NCBI GenBank assembly: GCA_946407055.1
Contig: CAMJMP010000053.1
Location: 1 to 6,189, forward strand
Length of the DNA: 6,189 nt
From: an uncultured Mycoplasmatota bacterium
GTDB lineage: Bacteria > Bacillota_I > Bacilli_A > RF39 > UBA660
Direction: 5' to 3'
In this document: positions 6,112 to 6,189 of the stretch, one piece after another
Numbering within the stretch: the first letter of the stretch is position 1
How the letters are laid out: each line of letters starts with the position of its first letter
The notes under the pieces: generated by a model
What the model saw: only the letters and a program-made list of their open reading frames with translations
The model's database searches: none
What the model was told of the DNA's origin: nothing
Translations under genes and position numbers: made by a program

Positions 6112-6135
6112 AAAAGTAATTATATTACTTTTTTT
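6112..6135 (+). terminator. Second hairpin/T-tract, tandem terminator
   Basis: AAAAGTAAT (6112-6120) pairs perfectly with ATTACTTTT (6124-6132) over a TAT loop, with T continuing to 6135. No gene fits in the 17 bases between it and the first terminator, so it is a backup or bidirectional terminator. Confidence 0.65.
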
Positions 6136-6136
6136 A

Positions 6137-6145
6137 TGGTATAAT
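6137..6145 (+). promoter_or_regulatory. Extended -10 promoter for the gene at the right edge
   Basis: TGGTATAAT contains TATAAT (6140-6145) with the TGn extension, right after a T-tract. No convincing -35 is visible. The start of transcription would be near 6152. Confidence 0.65.
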
Positions 6146-6166
6146 TTTTATATAGTAGGTGATGGT

Positions 6167-6189
6167 ATGATCAATCAATATAGTGAAAT
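6167..6189 (+). CDS. Start of an unidentified gene (cut by the right edge)
   Basis: ATG at 6167 begins MINQYSE and stays open to the window end. AGGTG (6157-6161) is a plausible Shine-Dalgarno site 5 bases upstream, and an extended -10 promoter precedes it. The ATG at 6162 is followed at once by a stop in its frame, which favours 6167. Seven residues are too few to identify it. Confidence 0.55.

Noticed and set aside
1..6189. Recoding of UGA as Trp (code 4)
   Set aside because: No in-frame TGA occurs in the recognised genes; Trp is TGG throughout, and absence of terminal TGA in so few genes is not evidence.
1..6189. CRISPR array, insertion sequence or attachment site
   Set aside because: No spaced direct repeats, transposase motifs, terminal inverted repeats or tRNA gene were seen; the only repeats are short in-frame coding repeats.

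Overview
The window comes from a very AT-rich, low-GC bacterial genome of Bacillota type. The signs are A/T-ending codons, strong purine-rich Shine-Dalgarno sites, a tRNA-Asp-sensing T-box leader, and short hairpin/T-tract terminators. The overall style resembles uncultured gut Bacilli/Mollicutes relatives; this placement is inference. All genes are on the + strand. The visible gene ends use TAA or TAG, and Trp is encoded by TGG. UGA appears neither as a terminal stop nor as a sense codon, so the window does not decide between code 11 and code 4.

Layout: (1) 1-794, the 3' part of a ThyX-family (flavin-dependent thymidylate synthase) gene, cut by the left edge and followed by a terminator. (2) 856-1803, a two-domain protein with an N-terminal GNAT acetyltransferase fused to a C-terminal transglutaminase/papain-like domain. 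Fourteen bases later comes (3) 1818-2411, a deoxynucleotide-monophosphate-kinase-like P-loop gene interrupted by one in-frame TAA, with a terminator overlapping its final stop. (4) 2468-3292, a protein resembling the DUF3419/BtaA SAM-binding family, with its own extended -10 promoter. (5) A consensus sigma-A promoter and a full T-box leader (specifier GAC = Asp) controlling (6) aspS at 3571-5331. (7) 5382-6065, a single-pass membrane protein with a Pro-rich N-tail, a Lys/Glu spacer and a Met-rich extracytoplasmic domain. (8) Two successive terminator hairpins, an extended -10 promoter and the first codons of another gene at 6167.

Functionally, aspS with its T-box is a housekeeping unit induced when tRNA-Asp is uncharged. 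ThyX and the dNMP kinase-like gene both belong to deoxynucleotide supply and flank the GNAT-transglutaminase gene. The clearest items for a second look are the domain fusion at 856-1803, the single nonsense codon in an otherwise intact kinase frame, the altered active-site signature of the ThyX domain, and the diverged DUF3419-like protein. I saw no CRISPR array, insertion sequence, tRNA or rRNA.
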